A DNA stretch of 64,000 bases from NCBI RefSeq assembly GCF_041080655.1, contig NZ_CP163525.1:1860001-1924000 (forward strand), in the 5' to 3' direction. The stretch's first letter is position 1, and each line of letters opens with the position of its first letter. Under the pieces are notes generated by a model. It was not told the DNA's origin. It ran no database searches and saw only the letters and a program-made list of their open reading frames with translations. The position numbers and the translations under genes are program-made. Positions 18,396 through 27,251 of this stretch are shown in pieces. The DNA is from Streptomyces sp. CG4. Lineage in GTDB: Bacteria; Actinomycetota; Actinomycetes; Streptomycetales; Streptomycetaceae.

Positions 18396-19289
18396 ATGCT
18401 GCTCATCATAGGCTCGTACCGGATCATCGGCGACCGGCCCGACGGCGACACGGTCCACTTCACCCCGCGCGACCCGGGGTTCTGGTGCGAGGTCCCCGGC
18501 CAGCACCGGGTCAAGCGGGACGAGAACGGTGGTGCCTCGATCCGGGTGGACGGGATCGACGCCACCGAGACCCACTACAAGGGTGTCGGGCCCGATTTCG
18601 TCCACCAGCCGCTGCGCCCGGGCGCGCACGCCGCCCGTGACGAGCTGCTGAGCTGGCTGGGCTTCGACGACGTCGTACAGGACTCCGAGGAGAAGGCCGG
18701 GGCTTCGACCCCGGAGACCGTGCGCGGCTACATCCTCACCTCCGGCGCCGACGTCTACGGCCGCTGCGTCGCGTTGATCGGTCGCGGCGACCCTCCGGAG
18801 ACCGGCAACCCTCCGAAGCCCGCGAAGAGCGGCGAACGGGTCGACGTCACCGTGGACATGCTGCACCGGACCGCCAATCACCACCTGCTGTCCCGCGGCC
18901 TGGTGTACCCAACCTTCTACAGCAGCCTCCCCCGGGAGCTGCGGGCGAACATGACCACGACCACGCAGGAGGCCAGGGCAGCCCAGGTGCCGGGCGGTGT
19001 CTGGTCGTACGACGTGACGACCAGCGGTGCGAAGATCGACAGTCTTGCCTCGCTCACCGACGAGTTGGTGAGCGTGCCCACGCTGTTCCGCCACCTCGCC
19101 GACTACATCCGGCTCTTCGGCCCGTCTCTCGCCTGTCTCCCCGCCTATCTGGCCGGCGGCGCCGACGAGTTCTATGTCCCCGGACAACGCGACGGCACCG
19201 TCGGCCTCCAGCGCGTGGTCGAGGTCACCAACGGCAACACGTTCCGGATGTCCCGACCGATCGAAGACCTCGTGTTCGTCGAGAAGTAG
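18396..19289 (+). CDS. staphylococcal nuclease-like protein with C-terminal extension
   Basis: The 297-residue protein aligns by eye with the SNase (thermonuclease) fold. DGDTV at 16-20 matches the calcium-binding DGDT. IRVDGIDATET supplies R50, D55 and E58, equivalent to catalytic R35, D40 and E43. DVYGRC supplies R123, equivalent to R87. All key residues are present, so activity against DNA or RNA is plausible. The last ~150 residues (HHLLSRGLVYPTFYSSLPRE and beyond) are an unknown extension. No signal peptide is present, so it should act in the cytoplasm. Confidence 0.65.
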   Translation: MLLIIGSYRIIGDRPDGDTVHFTPRDPGFWCEVPGQHRVKRDENGGASIRVDGIDATETHYKGVGPDFVHQPLRPGAHAARDELLSWLGFDDVVQDSEEKAGASTPETVRGYILTSGADVYGRCVALIGRGDPPETGNPPKPAKSGERVDVTVDMLHRTANHHLLSRGLVYPTFYSSLPRELRANMTTTTQEARAAQVPGGVWSYDVTTSGAKIDSLASLTDELVSVPTLFRHLADYIRLFGPSLACLPAYLAGGADEFYVPGQRDGTVGLQRVVEVTNGNTFRMSRPIEDLVFVEK

Positions 19290-19354
19290 ACCGCAGAACG
19301 AGCCGCACCCGACCCGCACCCACACCTGGCATCGCCCAGATCGGCTCCGCCCTC

Positions 19355-20119
19355 GTGCCCGATTCCTACCAGGTGGCCCGTTCGCGCGGCCTGAACGATG
19401 ACGACCGCAAGGCCTGCCTGGAGCAACTCCTGGCGATCGCCAGCGATGGGCGGGAGGTCGTCCTTACGCGGCAACAGGCTCTGACTGCGGGGGGGAACCT
19501 GGTCGTGGGCCGACCGCAACCGGACCGGCGCTACGCCTTCCAGGCCGTCACGAGCCTGGTGGTGGGCGACGAGTCCGACAGCTACCTGGGCGAAGTACTC
19601 ACGGACGGCCCGCACCCTCTGAGCGCGTTCCAGGTCAACATCGGGTCGGCGTCGCTGCGCGGCCCGGCGCTCATGTTCGCTGCTGCAGCGGCCTCCAGTT
19701 CTGATGAGCACGCGTGGGTCCGCGACCAGGCGAGCGAGTTGCTAGGCAGCCGCGACGAGCACGATGTCCACGAGGCGGCCGCTGCGCTGGGCAGGCTCCC
19801 GAACGACATCGCCGGCATCGTCGACCCCGGACTGCTCGCCACCCACCACCACTTCGGCGTCTGCCAGGCCAGTGCCGTCCTGTGCATGCAGTTCCCCGTC
19901 CGCCATCACAAGACCGCCCTGCACCTCGCCCGCGACCCCGACTTCCGCGTGCGGCGGGCCCTGGCCGATGCCGCCGCGAACGCGGCCGTGGAAGGCTCGG
20001 AAATCGACGCGATTCGCCAGATCCTGCGCGGCGACCCGCGCCACAGCATCTGGTCTCGCGCGGGAGCGCGTCGGACGACTTCTGACCGGGCCGGCGCCCC
20101 AGGCCAGACACCGGCCTGA
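19355..20119 (+). CDS. hypothetical protein with HEAT-like repeats
   Basis: The protein has 254 residues. The middle and end contain helical pairs typical of HEAT/armadillo repeats (HEAAAALGRLPNDIAGIVDP, KTALHLARDPDFRVRRALAD). Such proteins act as scaffolds; no catalytic motif is visible. The GTG at 19355 starts VPDSYQVARSRGLNDDDRK. The last ~20 residues are low complexity and abut the recombinase remnant, so the C-terminus may have been altered by a junction. Confidence 0.5.
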   Translation: MPDSYQVARSRGLNDDDRKACLEQLLAIASDGREVVLTRQQALTAGGNLVVGRPQPDRRYAFQAVTSLVVGDESDSYLGEVLTDGPHPLSAFQVNIGSASLRGPALMFAAAAASSSDEHAWVRDQASELLGSRDEHDVHEAAAALGRLPNDIAGIVDPGLLATHHHFGVCQASAVLCMQFPVRHHKTALHLARDPDFRVRRALADAAANAAVEGSEIDAIRQILRGDPRHSIWSRAGARRTTSDRAGAPGQTPA

Positions 20120-20685
20120 TCCGGCAGCGGGGCGGCCGGGCACTGGACGCATGGATCGCCCGCGCCTTCACCCCAGAGCGGCTCACCGCCACCATCACCG
20201 CACTCAGCCAGGCCAGCATCGCGGCAAGCGCCGCGCAGCCCCAGACCCCCGAGCAGGCTCAAGCCCGCCAGGCGATCAAGGAGTGCGAGCGGCGCCTTGC
20301 CCGCTACCAGGCCGCCCTCGACTCCGGAGCCGACCCGGCCGTCGTCACCCAGTGGATCAACGACGCGCAACGTGACAGGGAAGCGGCACAGAAGAAGCTC
20401 GACGCACTGCCCACCGTCACTCGGAAGAAGGAACCACCCCTCACCGCAGATCAGATCCGGGAGATCACTGACAGACTCGGAGACATCGCTCAACGTATCC
20501 AAGCCGCCGACGCCGAGAAGAAAGAGCCCCTCTACGAAGCCCTCGGCATCACAATCACCTACGACAACGCAACGAGGACCGCGACCGTCAGGTCGAGGCC
20601 CTCGATTCCGTATCGCTATAAGCGAGTGTCCGAGGGGGGACTTGAACCCCCACGCCCGATAAAGGGCACTAGCACCTCAAGCTAG
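20104..20685 (+). pseudogene. C-terminal remnant of a large serine recombinase
   Basis: The frame reads LDAWIARAFTPERLTATITA, then AIKECERRLARYQAALDSGA and DPAVVTQWINDAQRDREAA. This is the coiled-coil C-terminal region of large serine recombinases, the integrases of phages and ICEs. The catalytic and DNA-binding N-terminal parts are missing and no start codon is available. The frame continues without a stop into the 3' half of tRNA-Leu and ends inside the tRNA, suggesting that an integration or deletion junction lies there. Confidence 0.65.
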
Positions 20686-20711
20686 CGCGTCTGCCATTCC
20701 GCCACCCGGAC
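20627..20711 (-). tRNA. tRNA-Leu (anticodon GAG)
   Basis: A complete class II tRNA with a 7-bp acceptor stem (GTCCGGG with CTCGGAC, one G-T pair) and discriminator A; CCA is not encoded. The anticodon arm CTAGC-TTGAGGT-GCTAG gives anticodon GAG, reading CTC leucine codons. A long variable arm (GTGCCCTTTATCGGGCGT) and T-arm with TTCAAGT are present. The 3' end faces the accessory region to the left. Confidence 0.93.
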
Positions 20712-20887
20712 CAGGTGTCTGTCGCCTTGCTGGGGGTGTTCCCCGCGGCGACATGGACAACAATACCAAGGTTTCGGAGTGCGTTTCACCTGCATATCCG
20801 TGTGGTGGGCGGTGGCCGGGGGAGCCGAGGCCACCAGGATTGGCTACGGTATGCAGAATGCGAGATTCTGTGTACGTACCCTGAGGA

Positions 20888-21302
20888 TCAGGGCATGAGC
20901 TGGTAGTCCGGGAAGTTACCGGGGAGTCGCTCCCCTGCCGGTCCCCGGGTCACGGCGCGTACCTGAAGGTCGCCACCGACGAAGGCGCCGCGCCAGGAGG
21001 CGCCGAAGCCGCCGAACAGTTCGGCTCGGTCGCCGCGGGAGCGGGGGACGCCGTGCCCGGTCTTGAGGACGCGGATCTGCGGGGCCAGCCGGCCGTAGGT
21101 TGCCTGCCCGTCCATGGCCAGCGTGGCGACCAGCGCGCCACTGGACGCGCTCATCGCCGCCAGCAGCTCGACCTCGGTGTCGACCAGGACGATCGTGTCG
21201 ACGGGGCCGAAGGGTTCCGCATGGTGCAGCGGGGAGGACGGGGGCGGGTTGAGGAGGGTCACCGGGTGGACGTACGCGCTGGTGTCCTGGCCCGGTAGGA
21301 AA
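20888..21302 (-). pseudogene. C-terminal remnant of an aldehyde dehydrogenase-type protein
   Basis: The frame reads FLPGQDTSAYVHPVTLL, HHAEPFGPVDTIVLV and SRGDRAELFGGFGASWRGAF, ending normally at FPDYQLMP. The EPFGPV motif and the order of blocks fit the C-terminal third of an aldehyde dehydrogenase of the CoA-linked or PaaZ-like kind. The catalytic cysteine region is gone; the preceding sequence belongs to a sucC-like remnant, so a deletion has fused the two. Confidence 0.5.
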
Positions 21303-21906
21303 CGCCTGCCGTCGGGACGGCCGCGGTACAGCGGTACGGCGCCCCGGTCTCGACCAGCAGGGCGTCCTCGCGGACCGGGACCTGCCAGAGCCGCAGCAGG
21401 ACGTCGACGGTCTGCTGCGGCAGGCCGGCCGCGCTCGCGATCTCCACGGCCTTGGCCGAGGTGACGCCCTCGGTCCGGTCGACCGGGATCCGCGCCAAGC
21501 CTGCGGCCGGGTCGCGGCCACTTCCTCGATCTCCGCGCCGCCCTGCGCGGAGGCGACGGCGAGGAAGCCGCCCGCCGCGCGGTCGAGGACGTAGGAGACG
21601 TAGAACTCGTCGGCGATGTCGACCGGTTCGGCGAGCATCACCGTGCCGACTCGGTGACCCTTGATGTCCGTACCCAGCATCTGACGTGTCGTCAATTCCG
21701 CGGCGGCCGGATCGGCGGCGAGCCTGACTCCGCCCGCCTTGCCGCGCCCGCCCGCCCGTCTTCACCTGGGCCTTGACCACGACCCGACCGCCGAGCCGGC
21801 GGGCGATCTCGCGGGCCGCCTTGGGCGAGTCGGCGACCTCGGCCCGTGGCACGGGGATGCCGTGATCCTCGAAGAGTTGCCGTGCCTGGTGTTCGCACAG
21901 GTCCAT
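21303..21906 (-). pseudogene. succinyl-CoA ligase beta-subunit-like gene, multiply frameshifted
   Basis: MDLCEHQARQLFEDHGIPVP is the standard ATP-grasp N-terminus of SucC. It is followed by KAAREIARRLGGRVVVKAQV and then a frameshift. Further SucC blocks appear in other frames (LTTRQMLGTDIKGHRV, VDIADEFYVSYVLDRA, TSAKAVEIASAAGL). At least three frame changes are needed and the C-terminal half is missing. It lies head-to-head with the oxalate operon. Confidence 0.7.
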
Positions 21907-22066
21907 CTGCGGCTCCTGTCTGCCGGACCGTCGCGATGGCGCGACGCCTGCGCACATGCCGGCGGGTCACCGTCTGAGTCGACCCGGTGACGGAGGGTGG
22001 CCGGAATTCGGTGACCGGAAAGTATGCATCCCTGAACATCGCCCACTGGGGTGCGGGAACAAGCTT

Positions 22067-22128
22067 CATACAGCATTCGTCGACTGTATGCAATCTACCG
22101 CATACGGCGTATCGTAGTACACATACAG
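22067..22128. promoter_or_regulatory. cluster of operator-like half-sites upstream of the oxalate operon
   Basis: CATACAG at 22067-22073 pairs with CTGTATG at 22084-22090. The overlapping GTATGC at 22086-22091 pairs with GCATAC at 22100-22105, and another CATACAG lies at 22122-22128. The alternating half-sites end about 60 bases before the first gene. A FadR-type GntR regulator is encoded 7 kb downstream, but no link is shown by sequence alone. Confidence 0.5.
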
Positions 22129-22186
22129 GACAACACAGGACAGCCGCGAGCCACCTAAACCCCTATGAAAGGGACAGGACTTCGCC

Positions 22187-23869
22187 ATGCCCGACGACAC
22201 CCAAGACGTGATCTCCGGTGGGCACTTGGTCGCCAAGGCACTCAGGGCCGAGGGGGTCGACCGCATCTACACGTTGTGCGGTGGCCACATCATCGACATC
22301 TACGACGGCTGCGTCGACGAGGGCATCGAAGTCGTCGACGTCCGTCACGAGCAGGTGGCCGCGCACGCCGCCGACGGCTACGCCCGGATCACCGGCAAGC
22401 CCGGCTGCGCCGTCGTCACCGCGGGTCCCGGTACGACCGACGCCGTCACCGGGGTCGCCAACGCCTTCCGGGCGGAGTCGCCGATGCTGCTCATCGGTGG
22501 TCAGGGTGCGTTGACCCAGCACAAGATGGGGTCCCTGCAGGATCTGCCGCACGTGGACATGATGGCGCCGATCACGAAGTTCGCGGCGACCGTGCCGGAC
22601 ACGGCCCGGGTGGCGGACATGGTGTCGATGGCGTTCCGCGAGTGCTATCACGGCGCCCCGGGGCCGTCGTTCCTGGAGATCCCCCGGGACGTCCTGGATG
22701 CCAAGGTGCCCGCGGACAGGGCACGCGTACCCAAGGCAGGCGCCTATCGCGCCTCCACCCGCTCGGCCGGCGATCCCGAGGCGGTCGAGAAGCTCGCCGA
22801 CCTGCTGGTGCACGCGGAGAAGCCCGCGATCCTGCTGGGCAGCCAGGTCTGGACCACCCGAGGCACCGCGGCCGCCATCGAGCTGGTGCGCACCCTCGAC
22901 ATCCCCGCGTACATGAACGGCGCCGGCCGCGGCACACTCCCGCCCGGCGACCCGCACCACTTCCAGCTCTCCCGCCGCCACGCCTTCTCCCACGCCGACG
23001 TGATCGTGATCGTCGGCACCCCCTTCGACTTCCGTATGGGCTACGGCAAGCGCCTCTCCCCCGACGCCGCGGTCGTCCAGATCGACCTCGACTACCGCAC
23101 CGTCGGCAAGAACCGCGACATCGACCTGGGCATCGTCGGCGACGCGGGCCTGGTCCTGAGGTCGGTCACCGAGGCCGCCTCGGGGCGGGTCAACGGCGGC
23201 AACCACCGGCGCAAGGAGTGGCTGGACGAGCTGCGCGCCGCGGAGCAGACGGCCATCGAGAAGCGCCTGCCGAGCCTGCAGTCCGACGCCTCGCCGATCC
23301 ATCCGTACCGCCTGGTCAGCGAGATCAACGACTTCCTCACCGAGGACTCCCTCTACATCGGCGACGGCGGCGACATCGTCACCTTCTCCGGGCAGGTGGT
23401 CCAGCCCAGGTCGCCCGGTCACTGGATGGACCCCGGGCCGCTGGGCACCCTCGGCATCGGCATCCCCTTCGTGCTGGCCGCCAAGCAGGCCCGCCCCGAC
23501 AAGGAGGTCGTCGCACTCTTCGGGGACGGCGCCTTCTCGCTCACCGGCTGGGACTTCGAGACCCTCGTCCGCTACGACCTGCCCTTCGTCGGCATCGTCG
23601 GCAACAACTCCTCGATGAACCAGATCCGTTACGGCCAGGCCGCCAAGTACGGCAAGGACCGCGAGCGGGTCGGCAACACCCTCGGTGACGTCCACTACGA
23701 CAAGTTCGCTCAGATGCTGGGCGGTTACGGCGAGGAGGTCCGCGACCCCGCGGACATCGGGCCGGCGCTGCGCCGGGCACGGGAGTCGGGCAAGCCGTCG
23801 CTGATCAACGTCTGGGTCGACCCGGACGCCTACGCCCCCGGAACCATGAACCAGACCATGTACAAGTGA
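22187..23869 (+). CDS. oxc: thiamine diphosphate enzyme, probable oxalyl-CoA decarboxylase
   Basis: This 560-residue ThDP enzyme would convert oxalyl-CoA to formyl-CoA and CO2 in the cytoplasm. The activating glutamate is E55 in RHEQVAAHAADGYAR, the same place as in characterised oxalyl-CoA decarboxylase. The ThDP/Mg motif starts at GDG 446-448 and ends at NN 473-474. Its direct neighbour is a clear formyl-CoA:oxalate CoA-transferase 12 bases downstream, which fixes the likely substrate. The C-terminus (GTMNQTMYK) differs from the classic Oxalobacter enzyme, so a related 2-hydroxyacyl-CoA lyase or acetolactate synthase-like role is the main alternative. Confidence 0.72.
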   Translation: MPDDTQDVISGGHLVAKALRAEGVDRIYTLCGGHIIDIYDGCVDEGIEVVDVRHEQVAAHAADGYARITGKPGCAVVTAGPGTTDAVTGVANAFRAESPMLLIGGQGALTQHKMGSLQDLPHVDMMAPITKFAATVPDTARVADMVSMAFRECYHGAPGPSFLEIPRDVLDAKVPADRARVPKAGAYRASTRSAGDPEAVEKLADLLVHAEKPAILLGSQVWTTRGTAAAIELVRTLDIPAYMNGAGRGTLPPGDPHHFQLSRRHAFSHADVIVIVGTPFDFRMGYGKRLSPDAAVVQIDLDYRTVGKNRDIDLGIVGDAGLVLRSVTEAASGRVNGGNHRRKEWLDELRAAEQTAIEKRLPSLQSDASPIHPYRLVSEINDFLTEDSLYIGDGGDIVTFSGQVVQPRSPGHWMDPGPLGTLGIGIPFVLAAKQARPDKEVVALFGDGAFSLTGWDFETLVRYDLPFVGIVGNNSSMNQIRYGQAAKYGKDRERVGNTLGDVHYDKFAQMLGGYGEEVRDPADIGPALRRARESGKPSLINVWVDPDAYAPGTMNQTMYK

Positions 23870-23881
23870 GGTCGAACGCCC

Positions 23882-25114
23882 ATGACCGCCAAGGCTCTTG
23901 AGGGCATCCGCGTCCTCGACATGACCCACGTCCAGTCCGGGCCCTCCGCCACCCAGCTGCTGGCCTGGCTCGGCGCCGACGTCATCAAGCTCGAATCCCC
24001 CGCCGGCGACATCACCCGCACCCAGCTGCGCGACCTGCCCGATGTCGACTCGCTGTATTTCACGATGCTGAACTGCAACAAGCGCAGCATCACCCTGAAC
24101 ACCAAGACCGAACGCGGCAAGGAGCTCCTCACCGAGCTGATCCGCCGCTCGGACGTCATGGTGGAGAACTTCGGGCCCGGTGCGGTGGACCGGATGGGGT
24201 TCACCTGGGAACGCATCCAGGAGATCAACCCCCGGATCGTCTACGCCTCCATCAAGGGCTTCGGCGACGGCCCCTACACCGGCTTCAAGGCCTACGAGGT
24301 CGTCGCACAGGCCATGGGCGGCTCGATGGCCACCACGGGCTTCGAGGACGGCCCGCCGCTCGCCACCGGCGCGCAGATCGGTGACTCCGGCACCGGAGTG
24401 CATGCGGTGGCCGGGATACTGGCGGCGCTCTTCCAGCGGGAACGCACCGGGCGCGGCCAGCGCGTCAACGTCGCCATGCAGCACGCCGTGCTCAACCTGT
24501 GCCGGGTCAAACTCCGCGACCAGCAACGCCTCGCCCAGGGGCCGTTGGCCGAGTACCCGAACGACGACTTCGGCGACGAGATCCCCCGCTCCGGCAACGC
24601 CTCCGGTGGCGGCCAGCCCGGCTGGGCCGTCAAGTGCGCCCCCTGCGGCCCCAACGACTACGTCTATGTCATCGTCCAGCCGGTCGGCTGGAAGCCGATC
24701 ACCGAGCTGATCGGCCGGCCCGAGCTGGCCGAGGACCCCGAGTGGGCCACCCCCGAGGCCCGGCTGCCGAAGCTGAACAAGATGTTCCAGCTGATCGAGG
24801 AATGGTCCTCCACCCTGCCCAAGTGGGACGTGCTGGAGAGGCTGAACGCCCACGACATCCCGTGCGGGCCGATCCTGTCCACCAAGGAGATCATCGAGGA
24901 CCCCTCGCTGGCCGCCAACGAGATGGTGGTCCGCGTCCCGCACCCCGAACGCGGCGAGTTCATCACCGTCGGCAGCCCGCTGAAGCTGTCCGACTCCCCC
25001 GTCGAGGTGACCGGTTCACCGCTGCTCGGCGAGCACAACGAAGAGGTCTTTGTCGGCGAACTGGGCCTAGGAGACAAGGAGTTGCGCCTGCTGAAGTCGA
25101 ACGGAGTGATCTGA
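23882..25114 (+). CDS. frc: formyl-CoA:oxalate CoA-transferase
   Basis: The 410-residue class III CoA-transferase moves CoA from formyl-CoA to oxalate. The match to the Oxalobacter enzyme is close along its whole length: [53 protein letters not shown] and [16 protein letters not shown]. The catalytic aspartate is D168 (GDSGTG). The mobile glycine loop is present as [11 protein letters not shown]. Together with the upstream decarboxylase it forms the oxalate catabolic pair. The gene ends one base before the next start. Confidence 0.93.
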   Translation: MTAKALEGIRVLDMTHVQSGPSATQLLAWLGADVIKLESPAGDITRTQLRDLPDVDSLYFTMLNCNKRSITLNTKTERGKELLTELIRRSDVMVENFGPGAVDRMGFTWERIQEINPRIVYASIKGFGDGPYTGFKAYEVVAQAMGGSMATTGFEDGPPLATGAQIGDSGTGVHAVAGILAALFQRERTGRGQRVNVAMQHAVLNLCRVKLRDQQRLAQGPLAEYPNDDFGDEIPRSGNASGGGQPGWAVKCAPCGPNDYVYVIVQPVGWKPITELIGRPELAEDPEWATPEARLPKLNKMFQLIEEWSSTLPKWDVLERLNAHDIPCGPILSTKEIIEDPSLAANEMVVRVPHPERGEFITVGSPLKLSDSPVEVTGSPLLGEHNEEVFVGELGLGDKELRLLKSNGVI

Positions 25115-25115
25115 C

Positions 25116-27251
25116 GTGATGACCGGAGACCGGGTACTCACGGTGCGCGCCCTCCTCGACAGGGTGCGCGCCGAGGGCCGTACCGCGCTGACCGCGCACG
25201 AGGGCAAGGTGCTCGCCGACGCGTACGGGATCGCCGTACCGGACGAGGAACTGGCGACGGACGTGGACGAGGCGGTGGCCGCCGCGGCGCGTTTCGCCGG
25301 GCCCGTGGTCATGAAGATCGTCTCCCCGGACATCCTGCACAAGACCGAGGCCGGCGGGGTCGTGGTGGGCGTCGAGGGCGCGGCGGACGTACGGGCCGCG
25401 TTCTGCCGGATCACCGAAAACGCCCGTGCGTACCACTCCGCGGCCCGTATCGAGGGCGTGCAGGTGCAGGAGTTGCTGCCCCAGGGGCAGGAGGTCATCG
25501 TCGACGCGGTCACCGACCCGACGTTCGGGAAGGTGGTGGCGTTCGGGCTCGGCGGGGTGCTCGGCGGGGTGCTGAAGGATGTGACATTCCGGCTGGCGCC
25601 GGTCACCGCCGACGAGGCGATGTCGATGCTGGACTCCATCCGGCCGGCGGAGATCCTGCGCGGGGTGCGCGGGCGGGCCGGGGTGGACCGGTGGGCGGTC
25701 GCCGAGCAGATCCGGCGGGTCTCCCAACTGGTCGCGGACTTCCCGGAGATCGCCGAGGTGGATCTCAATCCGGTGATCGCCACACCCGGCGGAGCGATGG
25801 CCGCCGACATCCGGGTGATCCTCGCCGAGTCGCCGACACCGTCTCGGCGGCGGTATCCACGCGACGCGATCCTGTCAACGATGCGCCGGCTGATGCAGCC
25901 GGCCTCCGTCGCCGTCATCGGCGCGTCCAACGAACAGGGCAAGATCGGTAATTCGGTCATGCGCAATCTCGTCGAGGGCGGATTCTCCGGAGAGATCCAT
26001 CCGGTGAACCCCAAGGCCGACGACATTCTGGGCCGCAAGGCGTACAAGAGTGTCACGGACGTTCCCGGTGAGGTGGATGTGGCGGTCTTCGCCATTCCCG
26101 CCAGGTTCGTGGCCGCGGCCCTGGGAGAGGCGGGACGCAAGAACATCCCCAACGCTGTGCTGATCCCGTCCGGTTCCGCCGAGACGGGCGAGCACGAACT
26201 CCAGGCACGGATCGTGGAGATCGCCGAGCGGCACGGCATCCGTCTGCTCGGCCCGAACATCTACGGCTACTACTCCACCTGGCAGGACCTGTGCGCCACG
26301 TTCTGCACGCCCTACGACGTCAAGGGCGGGGTGGCGCTGACCTCGCAGTCGGGCGGCATCGGCATGGCGATCCTCGGCTTCGCCCGCACCACGAAGACGG
26401 GTGTGTCGGCGATCGTGGGACTCGGCAACAAGTCGGACCTGGACGAGGACGACCTGCTGACCTGGTTCGGCGAGGATCCGCACACCGAGTGCATCGCCAT
26501 GCATCTCGAAGACCTCAAGGACGGGCGGGCGTTCGTGGAGGCGGCCCGGGCGACCGTGCCGAAGAAGCCGGTCGTGGTGCTGAAGGCGGGCCGTACGGCG
26601 GCGGGCGCGAAGGCGGCCGGCTCGCACACCGGGGCGCTGGCGGGCGACGACGCGGTGTACGACGACATCCTGAGGCAGGCGGGGGTCATCCGGGCGCCGG
26701 GGCTGAACGACATGCTGGAGTACGCCCGTGCCCTGCCCGTCCTGCCCACTCCCCGGGGCGGCAACGTCGTGATCATCACGGGCGCGGGCGGCAGCGGTGT
26801 GCTGCTGTCCGACGCGGTGACCGACCACGGGCTGTCCCTGATGGAGATCCCGCCCGACCTGGACGAGGCGTTCCGCCGGTTCATCCCGCCGTTCGGCGCG
26901 GCCGGCAACCCGGTCGACATCACCGGGGGCGAGCCGCCGTCGACGTACGAGGCGACGATCCGGCTGGGTCCGGAGGATCCGCGGATCCACGCGCTGGTGC
27001 TCGGCTACTGGCACACCATCGTCACCCCGCCGATGGTGTTCGCGGAGCTGACGGCGCGGGTCGTCGCGGAGTTCCGCGAGCGGGGCGTCGAGAAGCCGGT
27101 CGTGGCGTCCCTCGCGGGGGACGTCGAGGGCGAGGAGGCCTGTCAGTACCTGTTCGAGCGGGGGGTCGTGGCGTACCCGTACACGACGGAGAAGCCGGTG
27201 GCCGCGCTGGGCGCGAAGTATCGGTGGGCGCGGGCCGCGGGGCTCCTGTGA
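25116..27251 (+). CDS. ADP-forming acyl-CoA synthetase (acetate--CoA ligase family), fused subunits
   Basis: The 711-residue enzyme joins an N-terminal ATP-grasp domain (about 20-235; VVMKIVSPDILHKTEAGGVV) to a CoA-binding and ligase part (about 255-711). The latter has VAVIGASNEQGKIGNSVMRN, LTSQSGGIGMAI and SHTGALAGD, which corresponds to the phosphohistidine loop. It makes acyl-CoA from an acid, ATP and CoA. In this operon it may activate oxalate or formate to prime the CoA cycle; that is inference. GTG at 25116 is preferred because GGAG lies nine bases upstream; the next codon is ATG. The next frame overlaps by four bases. Confidence 0.85.
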   Translation: MMTGDRVLTVRALLDRVRAEGRTALTAHEGKVLADAYGIAVPDEELATDVDEAVAAAARFAGPVVMKIVSPDILHKTEAGGVVVGVEGAADVRAAFCRITENARAYHSAARIEGVQVQELLPQGQEVIVDAVTDPTFGKVVAFGLGGVLGGVLKDVTFRLAPVTADEAMSMLDSIRPAEILRGVRGRAGVDRWAVAEQIRRVSQLVADFPEIAEVDLNPVIATPGGAMAADIRVILAESPTPSRRRYPRDAILSTMRRLMQPASVAVIGASNEQGKIGNSVMRNLVEGGFSGEIHPVNPKADDILGRKAYKSVTDVPGEVDVAVFAIPARFVAAALGEAGRKNIPNAVLIPSGSAETGEHELQARIVEIAERHGIRLLGPNIYGYYSTWQDLCATFCTPYDVKGGVALTSQSGGIGMAILGFARTTKTGVSAIVGLGNKSDLDEDDLLTWFGEDPHTECIAMHLEDLKDGRAFVEAARATVPKKPVVVLKAGRTAAGAKAAGSHTGALAGDDAVYDDILRQAGVIRAPGLNDMLEYARALPVLPTPRGGNVVIITGAGGSGVLLSDAVTDHGLSLMEIPPDLDEAFRRFIPPFGAAGNPVDITGGEPPSTYEATIRLGPEDPRIHALVLGYWHTIVTPPMVFAELTARVVAEFRERGVEKPVVASLAGDVEGEEACQYLFERGVVAYPYTTEKPVAALGAKYRWARAAGLL

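Noticed and set aside
20297..20662. Plus-strand frame over the recombinase remnant ending in CPRGDLNPHAR
   Set aside because: It is in another frame than the recombinase similarity; its end is simply tRNA sequence translated.
22187..23869. Naming the ThDP enzyme acetolactate synthase
   Set aside because: The direct link to an unmistakable formyl-CoA:oxalate CoA-transferase and an OFA transporter makes oxalyl-CoA decarboxylase more likely, though not proven.
22163..24943. A 926-codon open frame on the minus strand across oxc and frc
   Set aside because: It is the mirror of two strongly conserved plus-strand enzymes; its translation is low-complexity Val/Gly/Asp-rich and has no family features.
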